DNA of 64,000 nucleotides from Bacteriovorax sp. PP10 (GCF_035013165.1 NZ_JAYGJQ010000002.1:1178001-1242000); one strand, 5' to 3'. Numbered from the stretch's first letter, positions 18,218 to 27,450 are shown. Notes: generated by a model from the letters alone, not told the origin. Translations and numbers: made by a program.

Positions 18218-18736
18218 ATGAAATTCATTTTAATCATACTTTTGACTCTGGCCTCTACTATTTCTTGTGCTCAACTAGGGCCGACAGCACCAGTTGAATA
18301 CAATGAAGACATTCTGGATTTTTATTCAGTCAAAGATGCTTACGGTGAATTTTCAAACTTCGCGCTTTATCCAATTGTCATTGATCAAGTGAAGTGGCCT
18401 ACAAGTGAGCATTATTATCAGGCCCACAAATACACTGATCCTGAATTAATGGAAAAGGTGAGACTTGCTCCAACTCCGATGGCCGCAGCTTTAATGGGCC
18501 GCGATCCAAATATTCCCAAGAGAGCAGATTGGGATCAATACAAAGACGTAGCAATGGAAGTGGCCGTGAGAGCAAAGTTTAATCAATATGAAGAGCTGCG
18601 AATTTTATTGAAATCGACAAAAGAATCGCAAATTTTCGAGCATACAAAAAATGATTGTTACTGGGGAGATTGTGGAGACCGCACTGGTAAAAACAAGCTT
18701 GGTCTCCTGCTGATGAAACTTAGATCAGAGCTATAA
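18218..18736 (+). CDS. exported NADAR (YbiA-like) domain lipoprotein
   Basis: After a lipoprotein signal (ILLTLASTISC, Cys17) the 172-residue protein is a full NADAR domain: DFYSVKDAYGEFSNFALYPI, WPTSEHYYQAHKY, and the ending NDCYWGDCGDRTGKNKLGLLLMKLR. Cytoplasmic YbiA/RibX relatives cleave N-glycosidic bonds of riboflavin intermediates, and other NADAR proteins remove ADP-ribose from guanine; both are family knowledge. The domain looks intact, including the conserved Glu of SEHYYQ. An exported, lipid-anchored version is unusual, because the known substrates are cytoplasmic. It is a lone gene between minus-strand genes. Confidence 0.85.
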   Translation: MKFILIILLTLASTISCAQLGPTAPVEYNEDILDFYSVKDAYGEFSNFALYPIVIDQVKWPTSEHYYQAHKYTDPELMEKVRLAPTPMAAALMGRDPNIPKRADWDQYKDVAMEVAVRAKFNQYEELRILLKSTKESQIFEHTKNDCYWGDCGDRTGKNKLGLLLMKLRSEL

Positions 18737-18739
18737 AAA

Positions 18740-20686
18740 TTATTCGTACCTTAGCGCCTCTATCGGATGCAGCTTAGACGCTTTATGTGCCGGATAAATC
18801 CCAAACACAATCCCAATCATAACTGAAAATCCAAACGCCAATGCAATCGACTGCCAAGACACCGAAGCATTCCATCCAATAATAATTGAGAAGGTAAAAG
18901 TAATCGTCCAACCTAAAACGATTCCCATGAATCCACCAAGGAAACTCACAAGCACTGACTCAGTTAAAAACTGCATCAGGATATCATTTCTTTTTGCACC
19001 AACCGCTTTTCTTAAACCAATCTCTTTTGTTCTTTCAGTTACAGACACGAGCATGATGTTCATGATCCCGATACCACCAACAACTAAAGAGATGGCAGCG
19101 ATGGTTGCCAGTAAAGTAGAAATCGTTTTACTACTTTGTGTGATCGCATTTTGAAGTTCGGCCATATTGAAAATCTGAAAGGCATCATCTTGCGAAGAAA
19201 CTGGAATGCGATAGCGCTTAAGCATGGCCTCTTTCACACTTTCTTCTACGCCATCGATATCTTCTTTTCTTGTAACTTGAATATCAATTGAGTCCACATA
19301 GTTTTTACCAAACAATCTGTACATTCCTGTTTGAGTGGGAATTAAAATTCTATCATCCTGATCCTGAGGGCCTGAAGCGCCTTTTTCAGGAAGAAGACCG
19401 ATTACAAGGAAGTTAACCTTGTTAATTTTAATCATGGTTCCGATGGGATTTTGTGTGCCATAGAGTTCACGTGCAACGGTTCTTCCGATGACTGCGACTA
19501 GAGCACGCTGTTGTCCTTCATCATCAGAAAAAAATCTTCCGAAGTCGGGAACAGATGTTCTCATGCGTGCATAACTAGGAGTGACTCCTGCGACAGAAGT
19601 GTTCCAGTTTTTATTTAAGTAGGTGACTTGTCCGCGTCCTGTAACGTTAGGAGAGACATCCTGAATACCTGGGATTTGTTCTTTAATGGCCTTAGCATCT
19701 TCCATCGTAATTCTGATACGTGTACCAGACTCTTGAACAACACCGCCCACACGCACGTTCCCAGCACGTAAGACGAGCAGGTTTGATCCCATGGCCGATA
19801 ACTGATCTTCAATTGATTTTTGAGCGCCGGACCCAAGAGCAAGCATGGCCACTACGGCCGCAACTCCAATAAGAATCCCCAGCATTGATAAAACAGAGCG
19901 CACTTTATTGGCCGCGAGAGTTCTCGTTCCTTGGTTAAAATGCTCCAGGATTTCTTTCCATGAAAATTGACTGCCATAAGTTTTAGGGGCCACTTTTTCA
20001 AGATCAGTACGAAGAGGAACAAATCTTTCATCCGATTGAATTTCACCATCGCGCATGCGGATTAAGCGGTTGGCCTCTTTACCAATTTCTTCTTCGTGAG
20101 TAACAATAATAACTGTAATACCTTGATCATTTAGTTTTCTTAGAATAGCGAGAATTTCTTTTTCACTCTTAGAATCTAAATTCCCGGTAGGCTCATCGGC
20201 AAAAACAATTCGGGGAGAGTTGATCAAAGATCTCGCAATGGCGATCCTTTGCATCTGTCCGCCTGAGACTTCATTTGTTTTATGATAAAGCCTGTCGCCA
20301 AGATTCACTTGTTCTAATAAGTTTTTGGCTTTTTCAAAATCTAATTTCCCTTCTGAATATATCAGAGGCAAGGCGACGTTTTGCCAAGCTGCCAGACGAG
20401 GGAGTAAATTGAACTGTTGAAAAATAAATCCGATCTCGCCACGTCTGATGATTGCAAGTTCATCTTCAGTCAGTGTTGCGACTTCAATATCATTTAGCAA
20501 GTAGGAACCGGTTGTAGGAATATCAAGCATCCCTAAAATATTCATCAGGGTTGATTTTCCAGAACCTGACGGGCCCATGATGGCCACGAAATCACCACGC
20601 TCAATTTTTAAACTGATATTTTTTAAAACGGGGACAAGAGTGTCGCCCATTTGAAATGACTTCGTAATATTTTTAAGTTCGATCAT
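18740..20686 (-). CDS. macB: MacB-type ABC transporter, ATPase-permease fusion
   Basis: The 648-residue protein has an N-terminal ABC ATPase (Walker A GPSGSGKST near residue 39, signature VSGGQMQR, Walker B IVFADEPTGNLDS). A MacB-type permease follows: a transmembrane helix near residue 265, a large periplasmic loop, and three C-terminal helices including ERTKEIGLRKAVGAKR. It acts with the adapter and TolC-like protein encoded directly upstream on the same strand (20-nt gap) as a tripartite pump that exports peptides, lipoproteins, siderophores or macrolides in known systems. The substrate here is unknown. Confidence 0.92.
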   Translation of the reverse strand: MIELKNITKSFQMGDTLVPVLKNISLKIERGDFVAIMGPSGSGKSTLMNILGMLDIPTTGSYLLNDIEVATLTEDELAIIRRGEIGFIFQQFNLLPRLAAWQNVALPLIYSEGKLDFEKAKNLLEQVNLGDRLYHKTNEVSGGQMQRIAIARSLINSPRIVFADEPTGNLDSKSEKEILAILRKLNDQGITVIIVTHEEEIGKEANRLIRMRDGEIQSDERFVPLRTDLEKVAPKTYGSQFSWKEILEHFNQGTRTLAANKVRSVLSMLGILIGVAAVVAMLALGSGAQKSIEDQLSAMGSNLLVLRAGNVRVGGVVQESGTRIRITMEDAKAIKEQIPGIQDVSPNVTGRGQVTYLNKNWNTSVAGVTPSYARMRTSVPDFGRFFSDDEGQQRALVAVIGRTVARELYGTQNPIGTMIKINKVNFLVIGLLPEKGASGPQDQDDRILIPTQTGMYRLFGKNYVDSIDIQVTRKEDIDGVEESVKEAMLKRYRIPVSSQDDAFQIFNMAELQNAITQSSKTISTLLATIAAISLVVGGIGIMNIMLVSVTERTKEIGLRKAVGAKRNDILMQFLTESVLVSFLGGFMGIVLGWTITFTFSIIIGWNASVSWQSIALAFGFSVMIGIVFGIYPAHKASKLHPIEALRYE

Positions 20687-20706
20687 ATGTTATCTCGTAT
20701 TTAAAA

Positions 20707-21678
20707 CTATCTTGGTCCGCCGCCGCCAGTGCCTTTTCTTCCTTTCGGAAATTTTGGACTAAATGGATTGCTTGAAGTCGAGGCCGCATCTCCAAGAGAG
20801 TAGTCCTGGATTAAGATCGTATCGTTGGGATCAAGCCCTTCTAGAACTTCAGTTTTTTTACCGTCAGAAATTCCTGTCGTGATTGAAACTTCTACCGGCC
20901 CTTTTTCACTTTTAGTTAAGACAATTGATTTTCCATCAACAACTTTTACAGCTTCACTTGGAATAATCAGGATGCCTTTTTTCGATTGAACAGAAAAAGT
21001 CACGTTGGCCGTCATACCACTTCTCATAAACTCCGGAGTTTTATCAGGGCGTACTTCAATAGCATAAGTCGTAACATTATTTGTAGTTGTGGAATCAAAA
21101 GCTAGTTTATCCACATGAGCAGAAATAGGAGATTTAGGATAAGCATCCAGCACAATAGAAGCACTACTGTTCATTTTAATTTGGGCGATATCAGTTTCAT
21201 CAACCAGCGCCTGAACTGTAAGAACATCTGACATGGTAAAAATAGCATCTGTATTAGTGAACGTTTGTCCCGGCTCAACACTTTTTAAAATAATTGTCCC
21301 ATTGATAGGAGCAAGGACGGGAGTGGCCAGATAAAGTTCAGACCATTTTTTATATTCCTCTGTGCCTTTTGCTCTGGCAGCATCAAGCATCGCTGCTCTC
21401 TCCGTTGAACTCATCCACGCAAGGATTTGGCCTTTTCTAACAACCGAGCCTTCTTTAATAAGAACTTGTTCAATTCTTCCGGCAACCGGAGCTTTAATCT
21501 CTAAACGGTTTTTGGGTTTAACAGTACCAGTAGAAAGAATGCTAATGGCGATGTCGCCAGTTTCAACTTTATATTCACTATAAGTGATCTTTGGTTTTTG
21601 GTTTTTCTTATATGAGTAGAATCCAATCCCACCAATGAGTAAAACCACAAGAGCAATAATAAGATATTTTTTATTCAT
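20707..21678 (-). CDS. macA: MacA-type periplasmic adapter (membrane fusion protein)
   Basis: The 323-residue protein has one N-terminal transmembrane segment (YLIIALVVLLIGGIGFYSY), a biotinyl-lipoyl-like part (IKAPVAGRIEQVLIKEGSVVRKGQILAWM and its second half TPVLAPINGTIILKSVEPGQTF), and a beta-barrel/membrane-proximal part. The helical hairpin between the lipoyl halves is very short (about 30 residues, MLDAARAKGTEEYKKWSELYLA), unlike long-hairpin MacA. The C-terminus is a Gly-Pro-Lys tail. Its ATG overlaps the stop of the TolC-like gene as ATGA, and macB follows by 20 nt. Confidence 0.9.
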   Translation of the reverse strand: MNKKYLIIALVVLLIGGIGFYSYKKNQKPKITYSEYKVETGDIAISILSTGTVKPKNRLEIKAPVAGRIEQVLIKEGSVVRKGQILAWMSSTERAAMLDAARAKGTEEYKKWSELYLATPVLAPINGTIILKSVEPGQTFTNTDAIFTMSDVLTVQALVDETDIAQIKMNSSASIVLDAYPKSPISAHVDKLAFDSTTTNNVTTYAIEVRPDKTPEFMRSGMTANVTFSVQSKKGILIIPSEAVKVVDGKSIVLTKSEKGPVEVSITTGISDGKKTEVLEGLDPNDTILIQDYSLGDAASTSSNPFSPKFPKGRKGTGGGGPR

Positions 21679-22943
21679 GGGATAACTCCAGTACCTTGAA
21701 CCTGTTCCCAGGCCGCTTCGGCAATCAGGCGGTCTCTAATTTTTGTTGTGTAATCTTTTTGGCGAGTGATCAAATCGTTTTCAATAATGTCCCAGTCATC
21801 AAATGTCGTAAGACCATTATTGTATTTACTACGCGAGATATCTGCACGGACCTTTAGTGCTTCTAAAAAAGCAGTACTGACTTTTACCGCCTGGATGGAC
21901 TCATTAAAAGTAGAGTAGCTGTCTCTTAAAACCCTTTTTAGTTCCAGGTTTTGGTTTTCTAATCTTTTTTCAGCGGCCTTTACTAAAAGGTTTGAACTTG
22001 TTGTCGCGTAATAATCTTTTCCACCATCAAAGAATGACCAGGTAAGTGATGTTCCCACTTTCCAGCTTTTTTGATCGTTAGGAAAAAATTCATCTCCCGT
22101 TTTACCAATGGATCCGTTTACATCCCATGAGGGATAAAAACCAGACTGGCGTGACTCAAGTGTGGCACTGGCATTGGCAAGTGTGGCCTTAAATCGTTTT
22201 GCAGCAGGAGTGTTTTCGATAATGACATTGTAGTCAGGCTCAGCACCTGTTTTTTCCAGCACAGTAGGGACGTCAGTAATTTCAACCACTGCTTCTTCTG
22301 GAAGATTTAAAACTCTTCTTAAAAAAGTTAAACTGATATTCATCGCATTCTGTGCTCTGAAAAAATCTAATTTTGCTTGCTCTAAGTAAGCTTTCGATAA
22401 AAGCACTGAACCTTTATTTTCTCTTCCGTTTTCAAAACGAAGTTGAACCATGCTTAAGTTGTCTTCTCTTCTTTTGAGAATATCTTTTGAAAGAACTAAC
22501 GAGTCTTTCGCATAAGTGTAATTAGCAACAGCATTTTTTAAGTCGTAACTGATTTGAGCTTTTGTATCCTGAAGATTGGCTTCGCTCGTCATGATATTAC
22601 TATCAGCGATTTTTAAGCTGGCATAGTCAGAGAATCCATTAAAGAGGTTCTGGCTTAAATTGAGTGATCCCGTATAACCATCACTTGTTAATGATGTTCC
22701 TGAGGTCACAGTCTCTGTGTTGGATTTATCGTAAGATAAACTGGCCGAGATTTTTGGGAAGAAACTCGCTCGCGAACTTTTTTTGTCATACTGAGAAGAC
22801 TTATAAGCTTCATATGAGGCCTGAACTTCCAGGTTATTTTTCACAGCGAGATCGATAGCTTGATTAAAAGTTATTTTTTCGGCGTGAGCAGAACCTGCTG
22901 CCAGGGTAAGAGTAAGGACTAACAAGCGTGATTTTTTATTCAT
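21675..22943 (-). CDS. TolC-family outer-membrane efflux protein of the MacAB system
   Basis: The start is placed at ATG 22943 (MNKKSRLLVLTLTLAAGSAHA), which has GGAAAA 6 nt upstream and starts directly with a signal peptide; an ATG 24 nt earlier is in frame. The 422-residue product shows two outer-membrane-efflux-protein repeats (AIDLAVKNNLEVQASYEAYK; later ATLANASATLESRQSGFYPSWDVNGSIG and the LTWSFFDGG strand). It is the first gene of an operon with macA and macB and forms the outer-membrane duct of the pump. Confidence 0.9.
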   Translation of the reverse strand: MNKKSRLLVLTLTLAAGSAHAEKITFNQAIDLAVKNNLEVQASYEAYKSSQYDKKSSRASFFPKISASLSYDKSNTETVTSGTSLTSDGYTGSLNLSQNLFNGFSDYASLKIADSNIMTSEANLQDTKAQISYDLKNAVANYTYAKDSLVLSKDILKRREDNLSMVQLRFENGRENKGSVLLSKAYLEQAKLDFFRAQNAMNISLTFLRRVLNLPEEAVVEITDVPTVLEKTGAEPDYNVIIENTPAAKRFKATLANASATLESRQSGFYPSWDVNGSIGKTGDEFFPNDQKSWKVGTSLTWSFFDGGKDYYATTSSNLLVKAAEKRLENQNLELKRVLRDSYSTFNESIQAVKVSTAFLEALKVRADISRSKYNNGLTTFDDWDIIENDLITRQKDYTTKIRDRLIAEAAWEQVQGTGVIP

Positions 22944-22974
22944 AACTGTTTTCCACAATGTTTCCATAATTCAT

Positions 22975-23021
22975 CGCTATACTACAACTAAGTAGTATAG
23001 CGGATGAAAGGATAATTGCAA
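22975..23021 (-). promoter_or_regulatory. promoter and palindromic operator of the macAB-tolC operon
   Basis: On the minus strand TTGCAA (23021-23016), 16 nt, TATACT (22999-22994) form a strong promoter, with a start near 22987. A perfect inverted repeat, CGCTATACTAC-N6-GTAGTATAGCG at 22975-23002, covers the -10 box and the start site. Because transcription would begin in the loop, the repeat is better read as a repressor operator than an RNA hairpin. No regulator gene adjoins. Confidence 0.6.
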
Positions 23022-23055
23022 CAGTAACAAATGATAGTCGAACGTGTGTTTAACT

Positions 23056-24633
23056 CTAGTGGGCGTCTATGACGCCGGTCGGTTTCACTCGTAGTTTTAA
23101 GAAGTACCAAGGAATGTAAGCAAATGAGAAAATAATCATAATGATCCACATCAATTGATTAAAACTCATCATAAACACTTGACCATCGAGTCTATGCTTA
23201 AGTGAAGTAAGGGCAGCTTTATCAGCTTTTAACATACCAACACCTGTCACCATTTTTTTCGAGATACCAGCTTCTGTTTGATAGTAGATTTGCTGAGTAT
23301 TTGTATTTAAAAGTGAAACCTTTGCGGCCATATCGACGTAGTTCTGGTGTCCTCTCATAGTTAGTAGTGTACCAACTAGAGCAATACCGATACTTCCACC
23401 AATCTGTCTCGAAAGATTCAGTAGACCTGAAACTTCTCCCATCGCTCTTCCCTTGAACTGACTTAAGATCCCCGAGTTGATCGGAACGAATAAGAAAGCA
23501 AGAGCGAAACCGCGAGTATAAAGTGCGATCAAGATGTCAGATTTAGAGGAAAGCGGTGAGAGCGCTGTCATCGTCCATAGACACACCATAAGTCCGGTAA
23601 TACCGACAAAGATAAGTTTTTTTACACTCACTCCACTTACCATCAGTTTTCCGATGAGTGGCATCAGCGCCATGGTCACGAGAGAGCCTGGAATAAAGAG
23701 GGTTCCGGTCTGGGTGGCAGTGTAATTGAAAACTCTACTAACGAAAACCGGCAGAACGAAGAGAACTCCGTAAAGATAGAATCCAAGTAATCCCATGAGA
23801 AGAATACCGTTCACAACAATTTGCTCTTTGAAGAGTCTAACGTTTACGATTGGGTTTTTAACTTTTAATTCCCACCATACAAATGATGGAAGAGAAATTA
23901 ATGAAGTGATAATACAAATTGTAATGGCCCGAGATGAAAACCAGTCATCAGTTTCACCACGCTCAAGAGCGTACTGAAGACATCCAATACCAGCTACCAG
24001 CAGAATTAATCCAAGTGTATCGAATCCACTTTTCTGAGCTGCCTGACCTTCTTCTTTTTTACTATCGTAGATACAAGTCATCCCGATAAATAAAGCAATC
24101 AGACCAAGAGGTAAGTTAATGTTGAAGATAGATCTCCAGCCGAAGTTATCTGTTAAATAACCACCCATAACTGGGCCAAGGGCCGGACCAACCATTACTG
24201 ACATACCAAAGATCGCTCCGGCAATACCGGCCTTCTCTTTAGGAAATTGTTCGTAAATTAGTGTTTGAGATGTAGGAAGAAGAGCACCACCTGCAAGACC
24301 CTGAAGAATTCTAAAGATAATTAAAAATTCAAGGTTAGGAGCAAGACCACAGGCAACAGATGTAATGGTAAAAATACCGATACATCCAAGATAATAATTG
24401 CGTCGTCCAAATCTTTCTCCCAGCCATGCTGAAAGAGGAAGGATAACGGCGTTGGCAATCGCATACCCGGTAATAACCATACTGATATCTTCTAACGTCG
24501 CACCTAAATTTCCCATCATTGTGGGAAGTGCAACGTTAACGATAGAAGTATCGATAATTTCCAGAAGCGAGGCCATAACTGCGACGAAAATAATCAGCGC
24601 AGCTTTTGGATTTGGTTCTGACATTGTATCCAT
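23056..24633 (-). CDS. emrB: EmrB/QacA-type MFS multidrug exporter (DHA2 family)
   Basis: The 525-residue membrane protein has the 14-helix DHA2 pattern. Motif A is LGERFGRRNYYLG, motif C is GPALGPVMGGYLTDNFGWRSIF, and the N-terminus reads LLEIIDTSIVNVALPTMMG with the conserved acidic residue of helix 1. It would drive proton-coupled export through the adapter and TolC-like proteins encoded just upstream (10-nt gap). Third gene of a TolC-EmrA-EmrB operon probably controlled by the divergent MarR regulator. Confidence 0.92.
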   Translation of the reverse strand: MDTMSEPNPKAALIIFVAVMASLLEIIDTSIVNVALPTMMGNLGATLEDISMVITGYAIANAVILPLSAWLGERFGRRNYYLGCIGIFTITSVACGLAPNLEFLIIFRILQGLAGGALLPTSQTLIYEQFPKEKAGIAGAIFGMSVMVGPALGPVMGGYLTDNFGWRSIFNINLPLGLIALFIGMTCIYDSKKEEGQAAQKSGFDTLGLILLVAGIGCLQYALERGETDDWFSSRAITICIITSLISLPSFVWWELKVKNPIVNVRLFKEQIVVNGILLMGLLGFYLYGVLFVLPVFVSRVFNYTATQTGTLFIPGSLVTMALMPLIGKLMVSGVSVKKLIFVGITGLMVCLWTMTALSPLSSKSDILIALYTRGFALAFLFVPINSGILSQFKGRAMGEVSGLLNLSRQIGGSIGIALVGTLLTMRGHQNYVDMAAKVSLLNTNTQQIYYQTEAGISKKMVTGVGMLKADKAALTSLKHRLDGQVFMMSFNQLMWIIMIIFSFAYIPWYFLKLRVKPTGVIDAH

Positions 24634-24643
24634 ATATTACGAC

Positions 24644-25495
24644 CTAGTGTTTACTAACTTTAATAAAAGCAGATAAACCAGTTCTCAATTTAATAACATC
24701 GTCAGCTGTTAAATTAACAAACTTGATTTTTACCGGCACTCTCTGAACAACTTTTGTAAAGTTACCAGTAGCATTGTCCGGTGGAAGAAGAGTAAATGTT
24801 GCTCCAGTCGCTGAAGAAATACTTTCTACTTTTCCTTCGAATTTTGCGCCAGAGATTGCATCAACTTCGATTTCAACTTTTGCATCAAGTTTAATTCCTT
24901 CAATTTCAGTTTCTTTGAAGTTTGCGATAATCCATCTCTCACCAGCATCGATGAATCCTAGAAGAGGAACACCAGGGGCCGCAAGTTGTCCAACTTCAAC
25001 TGATTTCTTCGCGATGAATCCATCAACAGGAGCTACGATTTTTGTATTTGAAAGATTAAGTTCTGCTTGCGCTACTTGAGAAGCGATTGCATCGTATTTT
25101 GCTTTGACATCATTGTATTGAGCAGATGATGTATCAAATTGTTGTTGAGAGACTGCACCTTTTGACAGAAGGTCTACAAGGCGGCGGTAATTTCTTTCAG
25201 CATCACGTCTGCGAGCTTCAATCGAGGCTAGTTCACCTTTAGCTTGTTTAAGGTAGTTTTCGTAATCGCGCTGATCGATTTGAACAAGTACGTCACCTTT
25301 AGAAACTTTTTGTCCTTCAACAACGTTAACTTCAGTGATGTACCCTGAAACTTTCGGCGCCATCATCAGACTGTGTCCAAAGATTTGCGCGTTGTCTGTT
25401 GTTACATAAGATAAATGTTCGTAAGTGATATACCCAACAAGTAAAACTACAATTGTACCTGCGATAGATATGATTTTCTTTTTTTTCTGGTCCAT
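24644..25495 (-). CDS. emrA: EmrA/HlyD-type membrane fusion protein
   Basis: The 283-residue protein has one N-terminal membrane helix (ISIAGTIVVLLVGYITY), then YVTTDNAQIFGHSLMMAPKVSGYITEVNVVEGQKVSKGDVLVQID (first lipoyl half), a short coiled-coil hairpin, and TKIVAPVDGFIAKKSVEVGQLAAPG (second half). This is the EmrA signature. It links the MFS pump in the inner membrane with the outer-membrane protein. It lies 30 nt after the TolC-like gene and 10 nt before emrB. Confidence 0.92.
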   Translation of the reverse strand: MDQKKKKIISIAGTIVVLLVGYITYEHLSYVTTDNAQIFGHSLMMAPKVSGYITEVNVVEGQKVSKGDVLVQIDQRDYENYLKQAKGELASIEARRRDAERNYRRLVDLLSKGAVSQQQFDTSSAQYNDVKAKYDAIASQVAQAELNLSNTKIVAPVDGFIAKKSVEVGQLAAPGVPLLGFIDAGERWIIANFKETEIEGIKLDAKVEIEVDAISGAKFEGKVESISSATGATFTLLPPDNATGNFTKVVQRVPVKIKFVNLTADDVIKLRTGLSAFIKVSKH

Positions 25496-25525
25496 TGGTC
25501 ACGTCCTATTTTTTTAAATTAAAAA

Positions 25526-26836
25526 CTAAAAATTATAAACTTTCTTTCCGATTGATGTCTGTAGATTAACCAGTGCTTCAATAGCCCCAAGTTGAGCGTT
25601 AACCGCACCAGCTTGTGACCTGTAAAGATCTGCTTCTGCATCTAATAAATCTGTATTTGTTCTTGCTCCAACTCTTTGTCCTTCGCGAGCAAGACGAACA
25701 CTTTCTTTAGATCTCGCGATATCACTGTTACGTGCTCTATAAAGATTGGCGTAATAGTTGTATCTGCGCTTCCAGATCTCCAGGTCTTTTTGAGCTTTAA
25801 GCTCCGTGATTCTATAAGTCTTTTCTGCTTGAACCAGTTGCTCTGTTGATTGTTTCGATTTAGAGAAAGAAACACCAGCATCAAAAAGGTTCCAAGAAAG
25901 TTGTAATCCAACCTGATAAGCTGAACGGTATTTATCTGTATCAGTAAGAGAGTCATTCAGGTTGTTGTAGTATTGGTATTGTCCAAAAGCAGATAGGCGA
26001 GGAACTAAGTAAGCTCCACTAGCACTGTCATTATATGAAAGCGCATTCACGCGGCTTTTTAGGGCCTGAACATCTAAGCGATTATGAGCATCAGCATCGC
26101 TAATGTTTTTAACAATTGATTCATCTAAAATAGGAAGTTCACCAGACACTGTTATGTCCGCTTTATCTTTACCTAAAAGCTCTGCAAGATTTTGTTCACT
26201 AATTGTGATGTTGTCATCAGCATTGAGTAAATCTGTCTCTGCATTTGAAACCTGAACTTCAACTCTTAAAACATCATAGTTCGTCGCCATACCACTAGAC
26301 TTGAAAAGCTTAACGTCTTTTAAGTGATCCTGAAGAACTTTTAAGTTCTGTGCAGCTACATCCTTAAGCGTTTTGTTTGCCAGATTTTTATAGTAGGCAA
26401 GAGTCACATCCATTTCTGTTTTAAATTGTGTCCATTGTAATTCTGCGTTGGCTGCATTCGCGCCTTCTTTAGCAGAGCGAAGACGATTCATACTAGCGAA
26501 TCCTTCGAATAGTGGATACGTCCCAGTTAAAACCAACTGACTATTAGGAATGATTTGTGGAACGATGACTTCATTACCACCAAGAGCAACGTTTGTGAGA
26601 GCGTACTTCTTATCAAAAAGATAAGTAGCGTTCGCAGTTAACGTTGGAAGGTATCCAGAATATCCTTCTACTTTTTTCCATTTCGCTTCATCAGCAACAC
26701 TTTGCGAGCGTTGTACTACTGGAGAAGTTCCAAGAGCTTCATTGATTGCTTCTTGTAATGTAAGAGCGTTCGCGCTGCCTGTAAGGAGCATCGCCGAACC
26801 CATAATAAGACTGTGTAATAGTATATTTTTTTGCAT
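25526..26836 (-). CDS. TolC-family outer-membrane protein of the EmrAB system
   Basis: The start is set at ATG 26836 (MQKNILLHSLIMGSAMLLTGSANA), where a signal peptide begins and GAGG lies 5 nt upstream. The longer frame to 26932 would run into the operator and the MarR gene. The 436-residue product has two OEP repeats (TLQEAINEALGTSPVVQRSQS; later LSWNLFDAGVSFSKSKQSTEQL). First gene of the tolC-emrA-emrB operon. Confidence 0.9.
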   Translation of the reverse strand: MQKNILLHSLIMGSAMLLTGSANALTLQEAINEALGTSPVVQRSQSVADEAKWKKVEGYSGYLPTLTANATYLFDKKYALTNVALGGNEVIVPQIIPNSQLVLTGTYPLFEGFASMNRLRSAKEGANAANAELQWTQFKTEMDVTLAYYKNLANKTLKDVAAQNLKVLQDHLKDVKLFKSSGMATNYDVLRVEVQVSNAETDLLNADDNITISEQNLAELLGKDKADITVSGELPILDESIVKNISDADAHNRLDVQALKSRVNALSYNDSASGAYLVPRLSAFGQYQYYNNLNDSLTDTDKYRSAYQVGLQLSWNLFDAGVSFSKSKQSTEQLVQAEKTYRITELKAQKDLEIWKRRYNYYANLYRARNSDIARSKESVRLAREGQRVGARTNTDLLDAEADLYRSQAGAVNAQLGAIEALVNLQTSIGKKVYNF

Positions 26837-26866
26837 ATTAACCTCGTATAAATCAGTTTTACTCCT

Positions 26867-26891
26867 AAATCGTTTGCGTTGCAAACTATTT
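26867..26891. promoter_or_regulatory. MarR-type operator in the marR/tolC intergenic region
   Basis: GTTTGC-N3-GCAAAC at 26872-26886 is a perfect palindrome. It is extended on both sides by AAAT and ATTT, with one mismatched pair, to 25 bp, a size typical of MarR sites. It covers a candidate -35 box of each divergent promoter: TTGCAA-N17-TAAAAC toward the tolC gene and TTGCGT-N16-TAGAAT toward marR. Binding would repress both the pump operon and the regulator. Confidence 0.7.
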
Positions 26892-26895
26892 GTGA

Positions 26896-26901
26896 TAGAA
26901 T
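26896..26901 (+). promoter_or_regulatory. extended -10 box of the MarR gene, leaderless start
   Basis: TGA-TAGAAT forms an extended -10 element ending 6 nt before the ATG at 26908. Transcription would start at the initiation codon, and no Shine-Dalgarno sequence is present. Confidence 0.45.
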
Positions 26902-26907
26902 CTATTG

Positions 26908-27414
26908 ATGGGAAAAAAAGTAACAAAAACAAAAAACATTGAGACAGATAAGCTAACAGAATATGAGACGAGGGTTCATCCGGGACTCAAAACATTCTTT
27001 GGCTATAGCCTCTATAAAACAGGAATTATCCTCCGCTCTTTAATGGAAGATGGGCATCTCTATAAGCTTGAACTTGCGGCCCCTGATTGCGGTATACTCT
27101 ATGTGCTCAACACGGGAGCAATCGTTAATCAATTAACTCTAGGACAGGAGTTAGGGATAGATAAAGCAACAATTGTAAAAATCATTGATAAACTTGAGAA
27201 GCTTAAATTGGTAAAGCGCGACGTAGATCCTACGGACCGTCGCTCTAAGCTTGTCTCTCTAACAGCAAAGGGTGCTGCCATACTGGAAAAAATTAGAACT
27301 ATTAGAAGTGAATTGGAGGCCGAGGTCTTTAAGCAATTTTCTAAAGAAGATGAAGCTCACTTAAGAAGACTGGTCCCAGAGCTTTTAGAAGCTTTGATGA
27401 ACATAAAAAAATAA
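26908..27414 (+). CDS. MarR-family transcriptional regulator
   Basis: ATG 26908 is chosen over the in-frame TTG just before it. The 168-residue protein has the MarR winged helix: LTLGQELGIDKATIVKIIDKLEKLKLVKRDVDPTDRRSKLVSLTAKG (about residues 80-126), with the conserved DxRS/K wing, and dimerisation helices at both ends. It diverges from the tolC-emrA-emrB operon across a palindromic operator, the classic layout for a drug-responsive repressor of an efflux pump. Ligand unknown. Confidence 0.92.
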   Translation: MGKKVTKTKNIETDKLTEYETRVHPGLKTFFGYSLYKTGIILRSLMEDGHLYKLELAAPDCGILYVLNTGAIVNQLTLGQELGIDKATIVKIIDKLEKLKLVKRDVDPTDRRSKLVSLTAKGAAILEKIRTIRSELEAEVFKQFSKEDEAHLRRLVPELLEALMNIKK

Positions 27415-27450
27415 CAAAATATTTTTGCTTCATGGTAATCTCATACCTAT

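Noticed and set aside
22975-23002. palindrome considered as a terminator of the emrB operon
   Set aside because: No U-run follows on the minus strand, and it overlaps a near-consensus promoter.
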